A DNA stretch of 64,000 nt, from NCBI GenBank assembly GCA_963678675.1, contig OY783197.1:14233813-14297812 (forward strand). Reading direction: 5' to 3'. Shown here piece after piece: positions 10,285-20,606 of this stretch. The stretch's first letter is position 1. Every line of letters starts with the position of its first letter. The notes under the pieces are model-generated. The model was not told the DNA's origin, made no database searches, and saw only the letters and a list, made by a program, of their open reading frames with translations. This DNA is from Xiphydria camelus (Eukaryota; Arthropoda; Insecta; Hymenoptera; Xiphydriidae). The translations under genes were made by a program, and so were the position numbers.

Positions 10285-11032
10285 CAGGATGTCCCATTTG
10301 AAACAGTACGGCTGAATAACTATTCAAGGAAGGGATTTACAGCGAAGTATGTCCTATGACAGTTGTAGGGTTCGAAGGGGGAAACTTAGTGTTAGTAAAA
10401 TCGAGGTCCCCACTGCTCATGTTTTTATGCTACGAGCATAATATCACTTCTCTTAAATGGCAACAAAATTTTTGATTCTCCTCAAGTTATGCAGCTTCCC
10501 GAGATATATTCAGCCATACCATATTTTATGATATTCCTATCAATTTTTCGTGAAATATCGTACAAAAATAGGGAAACATGAGAATATTCTTATTTAGGCT
10601 CGATTACAGATTTTGTTGCACACTTTAGAATGATTTTTTATTACAGCTACGTGAACACAGATGTGCAAAGTGTGCAACAAAACCTGTAATCGAGCCTAAA
10701 TAAAAATATTCTCATGTTTTCCTATTTTTGTACGATATTTCACGAAAAATCGATAGGAATATCATAAAATATGGTATGGCTGAATACATCTCGGGAAGCT
10801 GCAGAACATGAGGGGATGAGGACAAGCGTGGGATGAGGACAATCAAAAATGTTGTTGCCATTTAAGAAAAGTGATATTATGCCCGTAGCATAAAAACATG
10901 AGCAGTGGAGGCCTCGATTTTACTAACATTAAGTTTCCCCTTCGAACCCTACAACTGTCATACGACACACTTCGCTATAAATTCCTTCCTTGAAGAGTTA
11001 TTCAGCCGTACTGTTTCAAATGGGACTTCCTG
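10285..11032. mobile_element. TA-flanked foldback MITE, 748 bp
   Basis: Ends CAGGATGTCCCATTTGAAAC and the near complement are flanked by TA. The arms match almost to the centre near 10650, so the whole element is one long hairpin. The CAGG-TGTCCC end style is shared with the elements at 24431 and 53036, as in mariner-type MITEs. Confidence 0.85.
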
Positions 11033-11059
11033 TATATAGAAACTCTGTGTCCAATAAAA

Positions 11060-11345
11060 AAAGAACACGTGCGCCAGTGCGCATTTGTATTTATGACTGT
11101 GATACTATAAACAGTATCGATGGTAGAGTTAAGAGAGAGTAAACTAAATGCGCTTTTTTAATTAGACACAACGGCTCGTACCGTTTAATAGTATCACAGT
11201 CATAAATACAAATGCGCACTGGCGCACGTATTCTTTCGACGGACGCGTGGTCGATCCTTCCTATCGCATACTTTCTACAAAGAAGAATTTCGATGTTTCA
11301 CATCTAACAATTTTTCTATAAAAACTGTTTTATATTATATGTTAT
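11060..11345. repeat. Direct repeat D, copy 1 (internally palindromic)
   Basis: The block contains CGCCAGTGCGCATTTGTATT and its complement around a short centre. It is followed by GTATGCGATAGGAAGG in inverted sense and a GATGTTTCACATC hairpin near 11302. The same block recurs at 12075-12410. The hairpin is also found at the edge of Helitron-like blocks near 12762, 15585 and 51495. Confidence 0.7.
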
Positions 11346-11384
11346 TATACACACACGTATTTTTACCTACAACAAAGTATCTTA

Positions 11385-11615
11385 CATCGATGTGGGCCTA
11401 AAGTTCATAGGTAATAAGATAATGGCGATTAAATTTCCTTTCCTGGTGAATAAGTTTAGCCTCATATGTTTCTTCGACTTATCAAATATCTATTTACAAT
11501 CGTGATGTATTATAGATTGTACACACATACGTACCATATGAGGCTATACTTACTTGCCAGCGAAGAAGTTTCAATTACTATTATCTCATTATTTATGAAC
11601 TTTTGACCTATATCG
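11385..11615. repeat. Imperfect inverted repeat
   Basis: The stretch from ACATCGATGTGGGCC to GTTTAGCCTCATATG is mirrored at 11540-11615 with substitutions. It looks like an old palindromic MITE. No coding potential is seen. Confidence 0.6.
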
Positions 11616-12074
11616 ATATGACTTTTCTATGCATGATGGGAGAAGGAAATTCTTCGAAACCACCGAGCTGGAGCATGAAAATTGGCGCTGGGAGAGTACG
11701 CAGATTCAGCGCCGTTCGGTTGGTGCTATCCCCGAAGAAGTACACGTGCACCGCAATAGTCGAATTTATTGAGGGTCTGCACTTTGTCCGAGGAGAGCAT
11801 AAAAGGCAGAGGGTTTCTGTTGCCTCCCGCGAGGCTCCTGAAATCTGAGCACGCGGTCGAGGCCCTTCGCTTGCGACCCGGCGCCTATCACTCTCGCTAG
11901 ACTGAGTTACTATCTATTTAGCCGGTCAAATAGACTGAAATTTCTCTGGCAGTAAATTTTTATCGTGTATCCACTGCACAATCTAGCTAGATTTATTTTT
12001 CTCAACCGAGATTCTAGACTAACTCTCGCTAGATTGTTCTCAATGCTGTGTCCACTTGAGTAAATCTAGCTGAA
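11616..12074. other. Unassigned GC-richer segment, possible LTR or promoter remnant
   Basis: A CATAAAAGGC box at about 11799 is followed by GC-rich sequence and then short repeats of the type CTCGCTAGA and ATCTAGCTAGA. I found no partner LTR or target duplication, so this remains a guess. The 81-codon frame at 11603-11848 has no recognised domain. Confidence 0.25.
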
Positions 12075-12410
12075 AACGAAAGAACACGTTCGCCAGTGCG
12101 CATTTGTATTTATAATTGTGATACTATTAAACGGTACAAACCGTTGTGTTTAATTCAAAAAGCGCATTTAGTTTACTCTCTCTTAACTCTGCCATCAGTC
12201 GCTGTTCCGTCTCGTGATAAACGGAATTCGACACAACGGTTCGTACCGTTTAATGGTATCACAGTCATAAATACAAATACGCACTGGCGCACGTATTCTT
12301 TCAACGGATGCGTGGTCCATCCTTCCTATCGCATACTTTCTACAAAGAAGAATTTCGATGTTTCACATCTAACAATTTTCTTATACAAACGGTATTTAAA
12401 TGTTATTTTT
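12075..12410. repeat. Direct repeat D, copy 2
   Basis: This is a second, slightly longer copy of 11060-11345 in the same orientation, with the same palindrome and the GATGTTTCACATC hairpin near 12357. A related block, TTCCGTC...GGTTCGTACCGTTT, recurs at about 15990-16040. Bases 12395-12475 then match one arm of MITE family C. Confidence 0.7.
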
Positions 12411-12489
12411 AAACGTGCTAAGCAATGATCAATCAATCCTCATGCTTTCATTAATGAGGGTAAATACTGCTTCTTTCTCTCTTACACCG

Positions 12490-12795
12490 ATACAGTGAGC
12501 GTGTAGTAGTAAGTGGTTAAGCTAGGGCTCGGTGAAAGGGGACCATCGAGTCGTGGCGGAGAGAGCCGATGCGTCCCGAGTTAGGCCAGGCGAACGTTGG
12601 GACGCAGTTCAGTGAGGAGACGCAGGGTGACCGTTGCCTCTATATCTATATATATAATAGATATAGATATAGAGGCAATGTTCAACGTTCGCCTGGCCTT
12701 AGCGTATTTAGCCACTCCAGCGACGTTTCACGAGCAGCCGGTCTCACCCCCGAAGCGCGGCATAAGATGTTTCACATCAAAAATGTAGAAGGTTT
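12490..12795 (+). repeat. Helitron-like block H, copy 1
   Basis: The sequence from CACCGATACAGTGAGCGTGT to GCGTCCCGAGTT recurs at 14595-14692. Both blocks end in a GATGTTTCACATC-type hairpin (12762 here). The same hairpin context, followed by a CTACGG/CGCTACGG-like string on the other strand, borders the Helitron-like insert at 50213-51510, which is why I suspect a shared Helitron end. A Harbinger MITE interrupts this copy. Confidence 0.45.
12584..12698. mobile_element. Harbinger-type MITE, 115 bp
   Basis: Ends GGCCAGGCGAACGTTG and complement are flanked by TTA on both sides (12581-12583, 12699-12701), the 3-bp duplication of PIF/Harbinger. The other copy of block H at 14691 lacks this insert. 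The centre is an AT palindrome of TATAGATATAGATATAGAG type. Confidence 0.8.
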
Positions 12796-13655
12796 CTGAA
12801 GTGAAACTTCTTTGCTGAGGGGGTCGCAAGTTTCCAGCGTAACGAAAATTCCGATCGCTTGAGGGGAATATAACTAGATACGTGTTGGGGGGACCAGCAG
12901 AGAAGGAGAGTGCGTCAACGGCGACACTATGGCCCTTCGTACACTACGATACGCAGGTATCCGATGCCCGACGTCTCAAGCACGCTTATACAGGCGAACC
13001 TGAGTGTACATGTGACCACATGTACACTCAGGTTTGTCTTTTTTTATTTCTTCTTCTCGACAGCAAATGCTAGTACAATTGTAAAACACGCTTCATCCAT
13101 TATGCAGTGAAACGACATTTCGACTTCCTTTCATATACTGACAAAAATACTTTCAAAATGTACTGACCATCTAAACGCCACGAAAATATTGATGGAATGA
13201 TTCAATACTTAACATCAATACTTACTGACCATATTACTGATCGTCTAAACGCCGCTTGCTGTAACAATTGGTTGGGGAGACGGCAGGGGAGAAGTAGAAA
13301 TGTCGTAGCAGTGATGCTACTGAATTCTCGTAACATTGCTTGTGTTTGTTTACTCCTCAGTTTTCATAACGGCTAACGATTGACGCTACCATAGTTTTAC
13401 TATTTTATTTGAAGTATCTACAATTTATTTACTCGTGTGGAAAAGACTTATTGATTTGTGCAATTAACTTCATAAGAATAATTTATTTTCATGTGTGTTC
13501 CGATAAACGTGTGCCACTGACGCGCTCGTAGTCCCGCACCTTTCGTAGAAAATAATTACCAGACAAGTCATAATGAGCCGTCCCCAACAACACCCATTAC
13601 AATAATCTGATTTCTACATACTAACCACCTGGTTAGTCTAGAGTTAAGCTCGCCA
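12796..13655. other. Unassigned stretch with one perfect hairpin
   Basis: At 12997-13034 two 18-bp arms, AACCTGAGTGTACATGTG and its complement, are separated by AC. At 13150-13260 there is a short sequence rich in CAATACT and AAACGCCG motifs that recurs inverted at 59740-59815. I see no gene in the rest. Confidence 0.5.
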
Positions 13656-13944
13656 TCTGTCACAATGGCGACGGCGGTATTTTTCGGCGAACAAAGGTTG
13701 CAAACGTACTTGCCGTCCCATATCCTTCCCAGAAGGTTAATTACCGGACGGATCGGAATAAGCCGTCTCTCGCATTACCCACTCTAATAGATACCGCTAT
13801 ACAGGGTCTTCATAAATGATTACAGACCACCTGACAAGCCACGTGACCTATGCGCATATGCTATTGGTTGAGAGCTCGGAATGCTAAGTTAGCTTTGCAA
13901 AGGGGAGAAATGACGAATGCAATAGATGACCGTTCGGGTAAATG
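13656..13944 (+). repeat. Repeat family X, left flank of the Harbinger insertion
   Basis: The end of this block, with GAATGCAATAGATGACCG, matches 48130-48170, where the sequence continues without a Harbinger. Part of it also matches 16010-16245 inside the Harbinger region, so a duplicated segment is present. Confidence 0.65.
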
Positions 13945-14348
13945 TAAAGGCGCGTCCTGACTGAATTGACATTGTCGATCGACACTATCGACTGGAGTGT
14001 GCACGCGGCAATCAACTTGGTCGTTCGACATATTTTGTCGATCGTCATGTCAACTGGTTTTCTACGAGTTGTCGGTAAACATCAAAGGGTAGTCGAGTCG
14101 AACGCAGAGTGTGACGTGTTTCGACAAGGCGGGCGGTATGTTCCGGTAGTGGTGCGATGATGCTCGGCGTACCGGGAAAGGGATTGACCTGGAGAAGCTC
14201 GTACACGCCCAGTTACCAGAAATATCTACCAGTTGTCTACCAGTCGAAATCGAAATGTTTGATGAAGGTGACACCATTATTGCTTATGCCGCATTCGTCA
14301 TTATCGCATCTAAAAAAAAGAAAATATGTAAAAAACACAAAATGCGTC

Positions 14349-14482
14349 AGGTGCGGTTAAACGGCCTGTGATAGCGGGAGCCGAGCCAAGTTCGCGCGAT
14401 CCATCGTATGTCGGTTTTTCGACACGGATCAAAGGCGCGCCCGGCGCGGCTTGCGCTATCACAGGCCGTTTAACCGCACCTT
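14349..14482. mobile_element. 134-bp palindromic MITE
   Basis: Ends GTGCGGTTAAACGGCCTGTG and complement enclose about 80 bp of GC-rich DNA. The insert interrupts the Harbinger transposase just after KKHKMR. Target duplication could not be set with confidence. Confidence 0.75.
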
Positions 14483-14594
14483 ACCGTTGCTCGTCCTTAG
14501 AAAGTGTAACGCTTCTAATACTTACCCTTGCCACTAGAGGGCATCTCAATCGCTGTGTACGAGCCCTAAAAAGAACGCTCCGTACTGCTTCGTA

Positions 14595-14746
14595 CACCGA
14601 TACAGTGAGCGTGTAGTAGTAAGTGGAGGGGCTAGCGCTCGGGGAATGGGAACCACGGAGTCTTGGCGGAGAGAGCCAACGCGTCCCGAGTTCCTGCGTC
14701 GCCACGTGTAGCGACATCGTCACGCTAACAGCCGTTCTCACCGCCG
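14595..14746 (+). repeat. Helitron-like block H, copy 2 (continues at 15558-15592)
   Basis: It matches 12490-12795, without the Harbinger MITE. It is cut by the Transib at 14747-15557 and resumes CGCCGTAGCGCCGC, ending in the hairpin AGATGTTTCACATCT at about 15575-15590. The resumed part aligns with 12740-12775. Confidence 0.5.
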
Positions 14747-15557
14747 CACAGTGGGCCGTTTGTCCATTCTAGCTGGACAAAATATATATCGACTGTTAAT
14801 CTTAATGTATGTTATTTTACTTATATCGGATAGTATTTTTATTATCATAGTAGTTGTTTTTGTTTAATTTTGAGTTTCATAGGTGTAAATAAAAAAAAGG
14901 AGTAAACGGCCCACCGTTTCACAAATGTTCGTTACTTCTGCGGACTGAATTTATATGATGGCCAAAAAATGCCAGACTACTGTTCGGCTTATTTTGTAGG
15001 AAAATGTTCCTAGCTTTTGAATATCTTTGAGTTTTTTTGCGATTTTTTGCGCTAAGATTGTTAGTTCATTATTTCCAGAAGAGAGTGTTTCCTAAATTTC
15101 CGAAAAATTCCTAAGAAATCTACGAGCAGTATTTCAGCAAATGTATTAGACCTTTTATAATGTCCAGATATTCCATTGCAACCCCTCCCTACGAATATTC
15201 AAAACCCAGTAGATGTAGAAGACGATTAAACAATAGCAGACTCCGCTGAAACTGACCCTGACTTCTCTGATTTCAGTGATGAATGTATATATTTCTATGA
15301 TGTTTTTCCATTATTTTCATTCGAATTAAATAATAATAAAGATTGTTTTACCACATGTACACATTTGTACGTATATTTGTGCAAAAAAAAATTTTTTGTC
15401 AATAATTTTTTTTATTTATACCGATGACACTCTAAATTAAACAAAAACAACCACTATGATAATAAAAATACTATCCGATGTAAGTAAAATAACATACATT
15501 AAGATTAACAGTCGATATATATTTTGTCCAGCTAGAATGGGCAAATGGCCCACTGTG
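14747..15557 (+). mobile_element. Transib element, 811 bp, non-autonomous, RSS-like ends
   Basis: Both ends start with CACAGTG and are flanked by the 5-bp direct repeat CGCCG (14742-14746 and 15558-15562). Five-base GC-rich duplications and CAC-starting ends are the mark of Transib. The inverted ends match for about 125 bp. In each end a 23-bp spacer separates CACAGTG from ACAAAATAT. The interior keeps only the tail of a transposase. The paralogous block H at 12740 lacks the insert. Confidence 0.85.
15107..15293 (+). pseudogene. Transib transposase C-terminal tail
   Basis: One frame reads IPKKSTSSISANVLDLL, then with stops PLPTNIQNPVDVEDD and ETDPDFSDFSDE. A basic, serine-rich stretch followed by an acidic tail is how many Transib transposases end. 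The catalytic RAG1-like core is not present. The assignment rests on position in a Transib and on the tail's character, so it is moderate. Confidence 0.5.
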
Positions 15558-16426
15558 CGCCGTAGCGCCGCACTAGATGTTTCACATCTAAAAAATTTTG
15601 GGTTCGACCAAGTCTTGAAAGTAGAAATCGATATAGTGGCAGTAATCTGATAGAAGATTTAAAAAGAGATGATATCGACATATATTGAACCTTGAATATA
15701 GATGTAACGGTGGATTCAGAAACTTTTTTCGAATGTCGGAAAGTGAATTTGAATATTTATTGCAAAAATTGGGCCAAAAATTTCTAAACAAGACACTAAT
15801 TTAAGAACTGCCATTCCCACAAAGGAGCGTCTCGCTGTGACATTACGGCTTTTATCAACCCGAGCAGCCTCGGTACGATCCGGCGTGCTGTTGGTTTTTG
15901 GCGATGCTCAAAGGCCGCCCCAAACTGCTCGTTTCGTGTAGACGCTAAATTACTTGGCTCATGCTCGGATGCTTATTTCTTTATTTGTGTTCCGTCGCAC
16001 GATAGACGGAATTCAGAATATCGGTTCGTACCGTTTGATAGCACCGCGATCTGAATACCTCACTAATCAAAGGGTTAATCTAGCCATCAGGCAAACGGTA
16101 TATTTTGGCGAAAGCGGCAAATGCGCTTGCAGTCCCGCACCTTTCCCGGAAATTGTAATCGATACCGCTATACGTGGATTACTAAATCCGTCTTGTAAAG
16201 GAGAGAATGACGAACTCAATAGATGACCGATCGGGAAGACCAATCCAACCAAGGGCCGAGCGTCATCGCACCGCTGCCAGAACATACCGCCCGCCCTGTC
16301 GCAACACGTCGACTCGACTACCCTTTGATGTTTACCAACAAACCAGTCGACATGACGATCGTCAAAATCTAGTCGACACACTCTAGTCGAAAGTTTCGAT
16401 CTCGAGTCAGTGAGGACGCGCCTTAA

Positions 16427-16640
16427 TACCTGGCTTATCAGGTATTCACCTTTCGGCGTAGTCTGACCCCTCTTTGTGGCCAAGGACGAGCAACGGTACT
16501 CCTGCCCGTTAGATCCGGGACTCGGAAAATACCCAACGTCATCCCTTGTTCTAATGTCATTAAATCAGCAACGACAATAATGTGAATACTCCAACTACCA
16601 GGTCGGGTACAATTGATACTGTATTTTCTAGGAATCTAGA
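16427..16640 (+). repeat. Repeat family X, right flank of the Harbinger insertion
   Basis: Starting TACCTGGC and continuing through CCGTTAGATCC and CTCGGAAAATACCCA, this follows the same order as 48173-48350. Together with 13656-13944 it rebuilds the empty site seen at 48 kb. Confidence 0.65.
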
Positions 16641-17441
16641 AAATATTAAATCGTAAAATTTTGTGTCATATTTTAGCTATCATAAGCCAATACGGTATTT
16701 GACTAGAAAAAAATGTTCTGATGGAGATTGTCGTGGTCCGCGACTCTCCGTTGAGCGCCCCGTGGGAAGGAACAGTGTAGATGTTGGGGAAAAAGAAAAG
16801 GCCGTACGCGAAAGCAGTTGACAGTGAAAATTGGGTCTTTAATTTGAGCACAATGAGTAATCCGCACTTAACACTAATGAGTAGTAACAATACTTGAAAT
16901 GAGCAACGGCACGATATTATTGATCGGCTCCCGATGAGTTTATATACCGCGTGAGCAATGGCTGACCGCGTGGTCAGCCCGTCAGAGGTCGAGAAACCGA
17001 GCACGGCTCGTACAAGATACCGAGCGCACGAACCTCGAGCACCGAGCGGACCGAATGAGATTAGCGAGAGTATCGATGAGAACTTCCGTGAGATTGAGAT
17101 GGGAGAATTCTATGAATTGTCCGTGAGAATTAACCGAGCGTTCCGAGAGCCGTTACACAAGACCAAGAAGCCCTTGAGAAGAACCGAGCAGAACTGAACC
17201 GGAAGAGGTGATAAGAAAACGGAAGAGATGAGAGGCACACGTGACCGTGCAACGTGGCATCGATCGATATGCGTAAGCGCGGACAGCGCACTCAACGTGG
17301 CATAGGGATCGTGCAAGGCGAATAGGGCTCCATCTGAAAGCTGTTGTGGAAAGTAATGTGGAGGAATTTAACAAGGGCTTAAAGGGCAGTTACAGTGAAA
17401 TTCCTTTTTATTAAATAAAATTAAATATTTTTTTTTGTAAA
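16641..17441. other. Unassigned; possible LTR or promoter-like segment
   Basis: A GTTTATATACC box near 16938 precedes a long open purine-rich stretch. A TTATTAAATAAAAT polyadenylation-like string lies near 17408. These could be parts of a solo LTR, but I found neither matching TG/CA ends nor a target duplication. Confidence 0.25.
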
Positions 17442-17651
17442 ATGCCATCCATGAAAAAACCCCGTTGCGTCAAAGGTTGCTCAAATACACCAGATCGTGT
17501 ACAAAATATTAATCTACCAGTAAAATTCTATTCATTTCCTACAAGTACTGTTCACTTCCCATGGAAGAATCACAAACGTGTAAAATGGATTAATGCAGTT
17601 AAAAATTGCATTAATCCACTGCTACAGTTTTCTGATAATATATATAGGTGA
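17442..17651 (+). CDS. THAP-type zinc finger protein, truncated
   Basis: The 69-codon frame starts MPSMKKPRCVKGCSN and continues VKFYSFPTS and KWINAVKN. A C-x3-C near the N-terminus, an aromatic F-x-F-P stretch and a tryptophan after it are the first half of a THAP domain, the DNA-binding finger of P-element transposases and THAP proteins. The distal C-x2-H pair is missing because the frame ends in a palindromic GGATTAATGCAG sequence and a stop at 17651. The Tc1-like end starts four bases later. Most likely a P-element remnant; a host THAP gene exon is less likely because no other exon was seen. Confidence 0.65.
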   Translation: MPSMKKPRCVKGCSNTPDRVQNINLPVKFYSFPTSTVHFPWKNHKRVKWINAVKNCINPLLQFSDNIYR

Positions 17652-17756
17652 TATACAGTAAGTTAAGTAAGAGCGTGTACAGCGTTATTCATAAAAAATA
17701 TATTCAACAATGTTTTTGTCCACATACACCCTGCGACTCGGATTCTGTAGCTGCCC

Positions 17757-17823
17757 CAATTGTGCAGCAATATTGTCACATTGTAGTCACAATGCAATAT
17801 TGCAGTAACATTGCAGCAATATT
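17757..17823. repeat. Cluster of GCAATATTGC-like palindromes, copy 1
   Basis: The motif GCAATATTG and variants such as GTGCAGCAATATTG and TGCAGTAACATTGC repeat four to five times within 70 bases. A longer cluster of the same motif lies at 20710-20860. Confidence 0.7.
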
Positions 17824-17914
17824 CCTGGACACGACTGCAAATGAAAATGTATAGAAAAATAATTTTTAATAACAATAATTTTTAATGACGAACGAGATTT
17901 AGAAAAATTTCGGT

Positions 17915-18075
17915 CTCCTGCATATACAGCATGTCTGACGGCAAGCGCAACACCACTTCGACAATTTTTACCGACGGTGGTCGAATCTTGCATTAGATCC
18001 AATGCAATTTTCGACAACCGTCGGTAAAAACTGCCGAAGTGGTGTTGCGCTTGCCGTCAGACATACGGTATAGGG
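17915..18075. repeat. Palindromic MITE
   Basis: Arms containing GTCTGACGGCAAGCGCAACA and its complement face each other around 17990. The outer ends are TACAGCATGTC and GACATACGGTA. No reading frame is present. Confidence 0.8.
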
Positions 18076-18239
18076 ATTTTAAAAATTATTTGTGAATAAA
18101 TGCATAAAAACTGTAATTTGTTCAATTATTAAATTCATAAATTATTTCATTTCGAGTCTCCAGATTATGTTGGGCAAGTTATAAACTATACTGTTTATTA
18201 AAAAGCAGACTACACAGTCACACAAAAAAAAAGTGGGGT

Positions 18240-18650
18240 ATACATTTGATGCGATATATGCTATCCGTAGTAACTTTGCCTCCTGATCACGAATCCGGTG
18301 TCAGAATGTGGCCATCACGTCACAATTTTTTTAACCTCAAAAAACCAGCCAAAAATCATGTTTTCAAAAAATTAATGGATTTAAACAAACTTTGGTATAG
18401 GAAAGTTTTTTGGTTCGCTGATCACGAATCTGAAGTCAAATTTCAGAAACTCAAGATGGCGAATCCAATATGGCGGACGAGAATTTCGAAAATCGACGGA
18501 CTCATGCCAAATTTGGTATAGGGGGGTTTTTTGGGTCGGTGATCACAAATCTGAAGTCAAATTTTAAAAATTCAAGATGGCGGATCCAATATGGCGGACG
18601 AGATTTTCGAAAATCAACGGATTGTTACCAAATTTGCTATAAAGCGACAA
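18240..18650 (+). repeat. Tandem repeat of about 120 bp
   Basis: Units contain GATCACGAATCTGAAGTC, TCAAGATGGCGGATCCAATA and GGCGGACGAGA. Two clear copies and one older, more diverged copy are present. No coding role is suggested. Confidence 0.75.
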
Positions 18651-18901
18651 CAAATGTTTAATTTATCAATCAATCCGTATATCTATCTATTAACTGGTCC
18701 CTAGTTCATTAAGTAGCCTAATTACTAACTTCTTATTGTACTATCCTACAATGTTACTTAATTTTTATCTCAGCATCTCACTAACACCATATCTTTCTAT
18801 CTCCTTCTTCACAAACTCACTATCGCACCTACTATCTATCTTCCTACCCCCCCCCCATCTTCCCATCTCGATATTTCACTATCTTACGATCTTACGATGT
18901 C

Positions 18902-20168
18902 TTGCAGGGGTGCCCGTTGAGCCCAACGCTTTGCACGGTAGTGACAGCGGATCTAAATATTGTAGAAGAAGAACTGAAAAAGGGCCAGGCAGGAGGCATA
19001 GTAGTTGGGAGGGAAAAGTTCTGGACTCTGGCGTATGCGGATGATGTGGTGTTGGTGGCAGACAGAGAGGAGGAACTGAAAAGCATGATTAAAAGACTCG
19101 AGAAATATTTAAACAAAAAAAGACTGACATTAAATGAGGAGAAGTCGAAGATAATGGTGTTCCGTAAGAGAGGAGGAAGAGACCGGAAGAGAAACTGGGA
19201 GTGGAAAGGAAAGAAGCTAGAAGAAGTAAAAGAGTTCAAATATCTTGGGTATGTGTTCAAGAGAAACGGAAAAGCAACAGGACAGATATAGGAATTGGCA
19301 AGGAAGGGAAACTTGGCAGTCAGACAGACGTGGGGAATAGGAGAGAGGCTATTCAGGGATAATTTCGTCGGAAGGGTGAAGCTGTTCCAGTGTCTGGTCA
19401 GAGGAATACTGGCGTATGGAGTAGTGGTATGGGGGTGGGAAGAGCGGGCGGAGCTGGAGGGGATTCACCTAAAGTTTTTAAAATGGACATTGGGTTTGGA
19501 CCGTTCCATACCAGGATATATCATACTGGAAGAGACGAAGAGACAACGGCTGAGGATCGGAATGGGCAAGAGGGCTGTAGACTTCGAAAAAAGAACAGGA
19601 GATGGAGGGAAAGGTACTGTTGTAAGAACGCATAAAAGAGAAAAGAGAGGGAAAATTTAAGACGAACGACTGGAAAATTAGAAATGAGTACCTAAACAGA
19701 TGTGGCTTCAACCAGGAAGGTCTGGTTTAGAACAGAGAGCAAGGAATAGGAGGGGGTGGTAATCTATGGAGGCGAGACGAAGATGTACAGAGACTAACGC
19801 AAAGAAATAAGATACGGAGGGCGAGATATAACGGTTCTTACGACGAACTGGTAGCGGACGGGCTCCCGACTTACCTCAGGGTGGCAGGCAGGGGGGTAGC
19901 CAAAAACTAGTAGCGAGGGCGAGGTGCGGGAACCTGGAGACGGTAAACAGGTACTGGCTAGAAGAGGAGGGCAAAATTTGTGCAATTTGTAAAAAGAAAG
20001 AGGGAACGATAGACCATCTAAGGAGGGAATGTACAGAGCTGGAAGTGACAGAGTTAAGTAGGATGGTGCTATTACGGGAGGATGGAAGCACGAAGCAAGT
20101 AGATTGGTTAAGGAAAGTGGAAAGAAAGCTGAGAGAAAAGATAAAGAAAAGTAGCATAGGAAAGCAGT
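18902..20168 (+). pseudogene. LINE (non-LTR retrotransposon) reverse transcriptase, C-terminal half
   Basis: The first frame begins MQGCPLSPTLCTVVTADLN, the RT block around R/Q-G-x-P-L-S-P, and contains LAYADDVVLVA with the catalytic YADD box. After an in-frame TAG near 19289 it continues ARKGNLAVRQTWGIGERL, with the thumb region, and IPGYIILEETKRQRL. Further downstream, after frameshifts, CAICKKKEGTIDHLRREC forms a C-x2-C-x8-H-x4-C finger, common at the C-terminus of I/R1/Jockey-type proteins. The protein would end at about 20168. The 5' half (endonuclease) is missing, as expected for a 5'-truncated LINE. The clade is not fixed. Confidence 0.85.
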
Positions 20169-20300
20169 GAGGATATAGGAGGAGTGAATGCGAAGGAGTA
20201 GCATGCATGAGAGGTTGTAATATAAGAATGACAGAGGAGTATGTAAATATGTAGCTTGTAAGCAACCAAGTCCCATTCAGGGCCACAAGGCTGAATAAAG

Positions 20301-20333
<33 letters not shown>

Positions 20334-20335
20334 CA
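20169..20335 (+). repeat. LINE 3' UTR and (TCTA)n tail
   Basis: A short 3' UTR is followed by GGCTGAATAAAGATC, containing AATAAA, and then about eight copies of TCTA at 20301-20332. A microsatellite tail directly after the signal marks the 3' end of the LINE. Confidence 0.8.
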
Positions 20336-20494
20336 ATCATAAATTTAGAAAAATGTTAAGAAAAGAATAATACAATAATTATAGTCTTATTTATTCAAGC
20401 TTTTTCTTATTGACTGGAAAAGCAACATACATTTATTCATCAAACTTCATATTATATCAAAAATAGTAATAATATTATTAACGACAGAAGCGTG

Positions 20495-20606
20495 CAGCAG
20501 ATGAGGACTCGAGGACACCGACCGATCAACGAAGTTAAGCAGCAAAAAGTGCGGGCAGTAGTTGGATGGGTGACCGCTCAGGATGGGCGTCTCGGGTTCT
20601 GTCGCC
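20495..20606 (+). rRNA. 5S rRNA-derived sequence, degenerate
   Basis: The segment CCGATCAACGAAGTTAAGCA through GTTGGATGGGTGACCGCT matches the internal control region of 5S rRNA, including box A (GTTAAGCAGC) and box C (GGATGGGTGACCGC). The 5' third is diverged and a short AAAA insertion follows box A, so it is a pseudogene or the head of a 5S-type SINE. A run of six T at about 20610 could end Pol III transcription. MITE family C begins immediately after. Confidence 0.75.

Larger units (their letters stand above)
14255..15860 (+). pseudogene. Harbinger transposase N-terminus, split by 1.24 kb of nested inserts
   Basis: The first part (14255-14349) begins MFDEGDTIIAYAAFVIIASK and runs into KKHKMR. 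The second part (15593-15860) resumes FWVRPSLESRNRYSGSNLIE, then NFFRMSESEFEYLLQKLG and, after a one-base loss, KISKQDTNLRTAIPTKERLA. This order is that of the region before the DDE domain in PIF/Harbinger nucleases. The two parts would be adjacent if the MITE at 14349 and the Helitron-like block with its Transib were removed. A stop follows KRDDIDIY. No DDE domain follows 15860. Confidence 0.8.
13948..16423 (+). mobile_element. PIF/Harbinger element, heavily nested and inactive
   Basis: The left end AGGCGCGTCCTGACTGAA and right end (complement AGGCGCGTCCTCACTGAC) are inverted, with TAA outside each (13945-13947, 16424-16426). The ends remain similar for about 180-220 bp. The related locus at 48121-48440 shows the TAA once with no insert, so it acts as an empty site. 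Inside are a split transposase N-terminus, a 134-bp MITE, a Helitron-like block and a Transib. The segment 16010-16245 repeats the outer left flank, so the history also includes a duplication or recombination. Confidence 0.75.

Noticed and set aside
11603..12074. Solo LTR
   Set aside because: A TATA-like box is present, but no TG/CA ends, polyadenylation signal or target duplication could be fixed.
18736..18901. Hydrophobic protein of the plus strand before the LINE
   Set aside because: It results from pyrimidine-rich TATCT/CACTATC runs and has no start context or homologous copy.
19794..20286. Long minus-strand frames over the LINE 3' part
   Set aside because: They mirror the purine-rich LINE coding strand and give leucine/serine-rich sequence. 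They are antisense shadows.
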